The translations under genes and the position numbers were made by a program. From Saprospiraceae bacterium (GTDB taxonomy: Bacteria > Bacteroidota > Bacteroidia > Chitinophagales > Saprospiraceae), in contig JAHDDO010000020.1 in assembly GCA_020629315.1 (NCBI GenBank), positions 1 through 64,000 of the forward strand: a DNA stretch of 64,000 bases. Direction: 5' to 3'. Positions within the stretch are counted from its first letter, which is position 1; every line of letters starts with the position of its first letter. Positions 63,577 to 64,000 of this stretch are shown here, piece by piece. The notes below the pieces were generated by a model. That model worked only from the letters and a program-made list of their open reading frames with translations, ran no database searches and was not told where the DNA came from.

Positions 63577-64000
63577 ATGAAGAAATATCTTCTTTGCACA
63601 ATCCTACTTTGTTGTTTACTATTGAGTTCGATAGTAAAGAGCCAGAGCTATAGTCTAGCTACCATACCCTTTGAATGGGAAGGCAATACCTTAGTTCACC
63701 CTTTTACCGGTGGATTAAATGCACCACAAGTAAATGAGTTGGACATAGATCTGGATGGCTTTGAAGATATACTCATATTTGATCGAGAAGGCACGATCTT
63801 ATTACCTTTCATCTATTCCATTTTTGATGAAACCTATATTTATGATGCTAGCTTTAAAAGTATTTTTCCGCCATTAGTAAACTTTGTTAAAGCGGTCGAT
63901 TATAATCAAGATGGAATAAAAGATCTAATTGGGCAAACTCTTGAAATTAATGGAGGTTTGGTAGTGTATGAGGGTAAGGTAGGCGGAAATGGAATGCAGT
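63577..64000 (+). CDS. VCBS/FG-GAP repeat secreted protein, truncated by the window edge
   Basis: An open frame from ATG 63577 runs to the window end with no stop. MKKYLLCTILLCCLLLSSIV is a signal peptide, followed by SYSLATIPFEWEGN. Calcium-type loops DIDLDGFEDIL and DYNQDGIKDLIG are typical of VCBS/FG-GAP repeats, which build extracellular propellers. Whether it carries a T9SS sorting domain cannot be seen. It is divergent from the antiporter with only about 25 bp between starts. Confidence 0.75.
   Translation, partial: MKKYLLCTILLCCLLLSSIVKSQSYSLATIPFEWEGNTLVHPFTGGLNAPQVNELDIDLDGFEDILIFDREGTILLPFIYSIFDETYIYDASFKSIFPPLVNFVKAVDYNQDGIKDLIGQTLEINGGLVVYEGKVGGNGMQ

Noticed and set aside
1-64000. 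tRNA and rRNA genes
   Set aside because: No T-arm GTTCGA-type motif in a cloverleaf context and no rRNA segments were noticed on either strand, though a covariance search was not possible.

Overview
The window is an AT-rich chromosomal segment of a member of the Bacteroidota, most likely a Saprospiria-like lineage. The evidence is several proteins with type IX secretion (T9SS) type A C-terminal sorting domains, a giant HYR-repeat surface protein, the futalosine menaquinone gene mqnE, the parA-parB-DUF5683 arrangement, a fused E1 alpha/beta 2-oxoacid dehydrogenase, many Bacteroidota-style lipoproteins, and exact TAnnTTTG (-7) promoter elements upstream of yebC, gap, parA, ndk and an OmpA gene. 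The lineage is inferred from gene content. No rRNA or tRNA was seen.

Layout. 1-67: a tandem hairpin repeat cut by the window edge. 99-4713 (-): a tight four-gene operon made of a DUF1801 protein, a lipoprotein subclass B1 metallo-beta-lactamase, a class V aminotransferase, and a kinase/class III PLP-enzyme fusion. 4872-14434: a zinc-ribbon protein, a serine peptidase, a glycosyltransferase, mqnE, a TPR histidine kinase, yebC and an AsmA-like protein. 14582-23489: a double-ATPase peptide ABC protein, fmt, an OmpA/peptidoglycan protein, and an engB - acyltransferase - exonuclease run. 23606-28254 (+): an operon of a large lipoprotein, an ECF sigma factor, and a probable anti-sigma protein whose C-terminal half looks like a beta-barrel. 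28400-31914: ndk, then nrnA - FKBP isomerase - prfB, with the classical programmed +1 frameshift in prfB. 31996-42733: a T9SS cargo protein, a barrel-like protein, the E1 fusion and the 2241-residue HYR/C-type-lectin adhesin with its own terminator. 42892-52548: a peptide-binding lipoprotein, gap-pgk, a candidate structured non-coding RNA in the gap-DUF5683 interval, the UPF0173-parA-parB-DUF5683 operon, a flavin reductase, and coaE-rocD. 52675-64000: small proteins, paaG, a T9SS protein, an esterase and a BNR-propeller T9SS protein, a crotonase-paaY pair, a TonB-like protein, an NhaC-type antiporter with an added exported N-terminal domain, and a VCBS-repeat protein running off the right edge.

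How it fits together. Most genes are housekeeping: translation (fmt, prfB, yebC, engB), glycolysis (gap, pgk), menaquinone, CoA, chromosome partition and nucleotide turnover. These are interleaved with an envelope and secretion layer typical of the phylum. paaG and paaY suggest aromatic (phenylacetyl-CoA) catabolism encoded partly outside the window. The observations most worth following are the candidate ncRNA at about 46960-47151, the PLP-enzyme/metallo-beta-lactamase operon, the sigma / anti-sigma-barrel operon, and the C-type lectin domains nested inside HYR domains.
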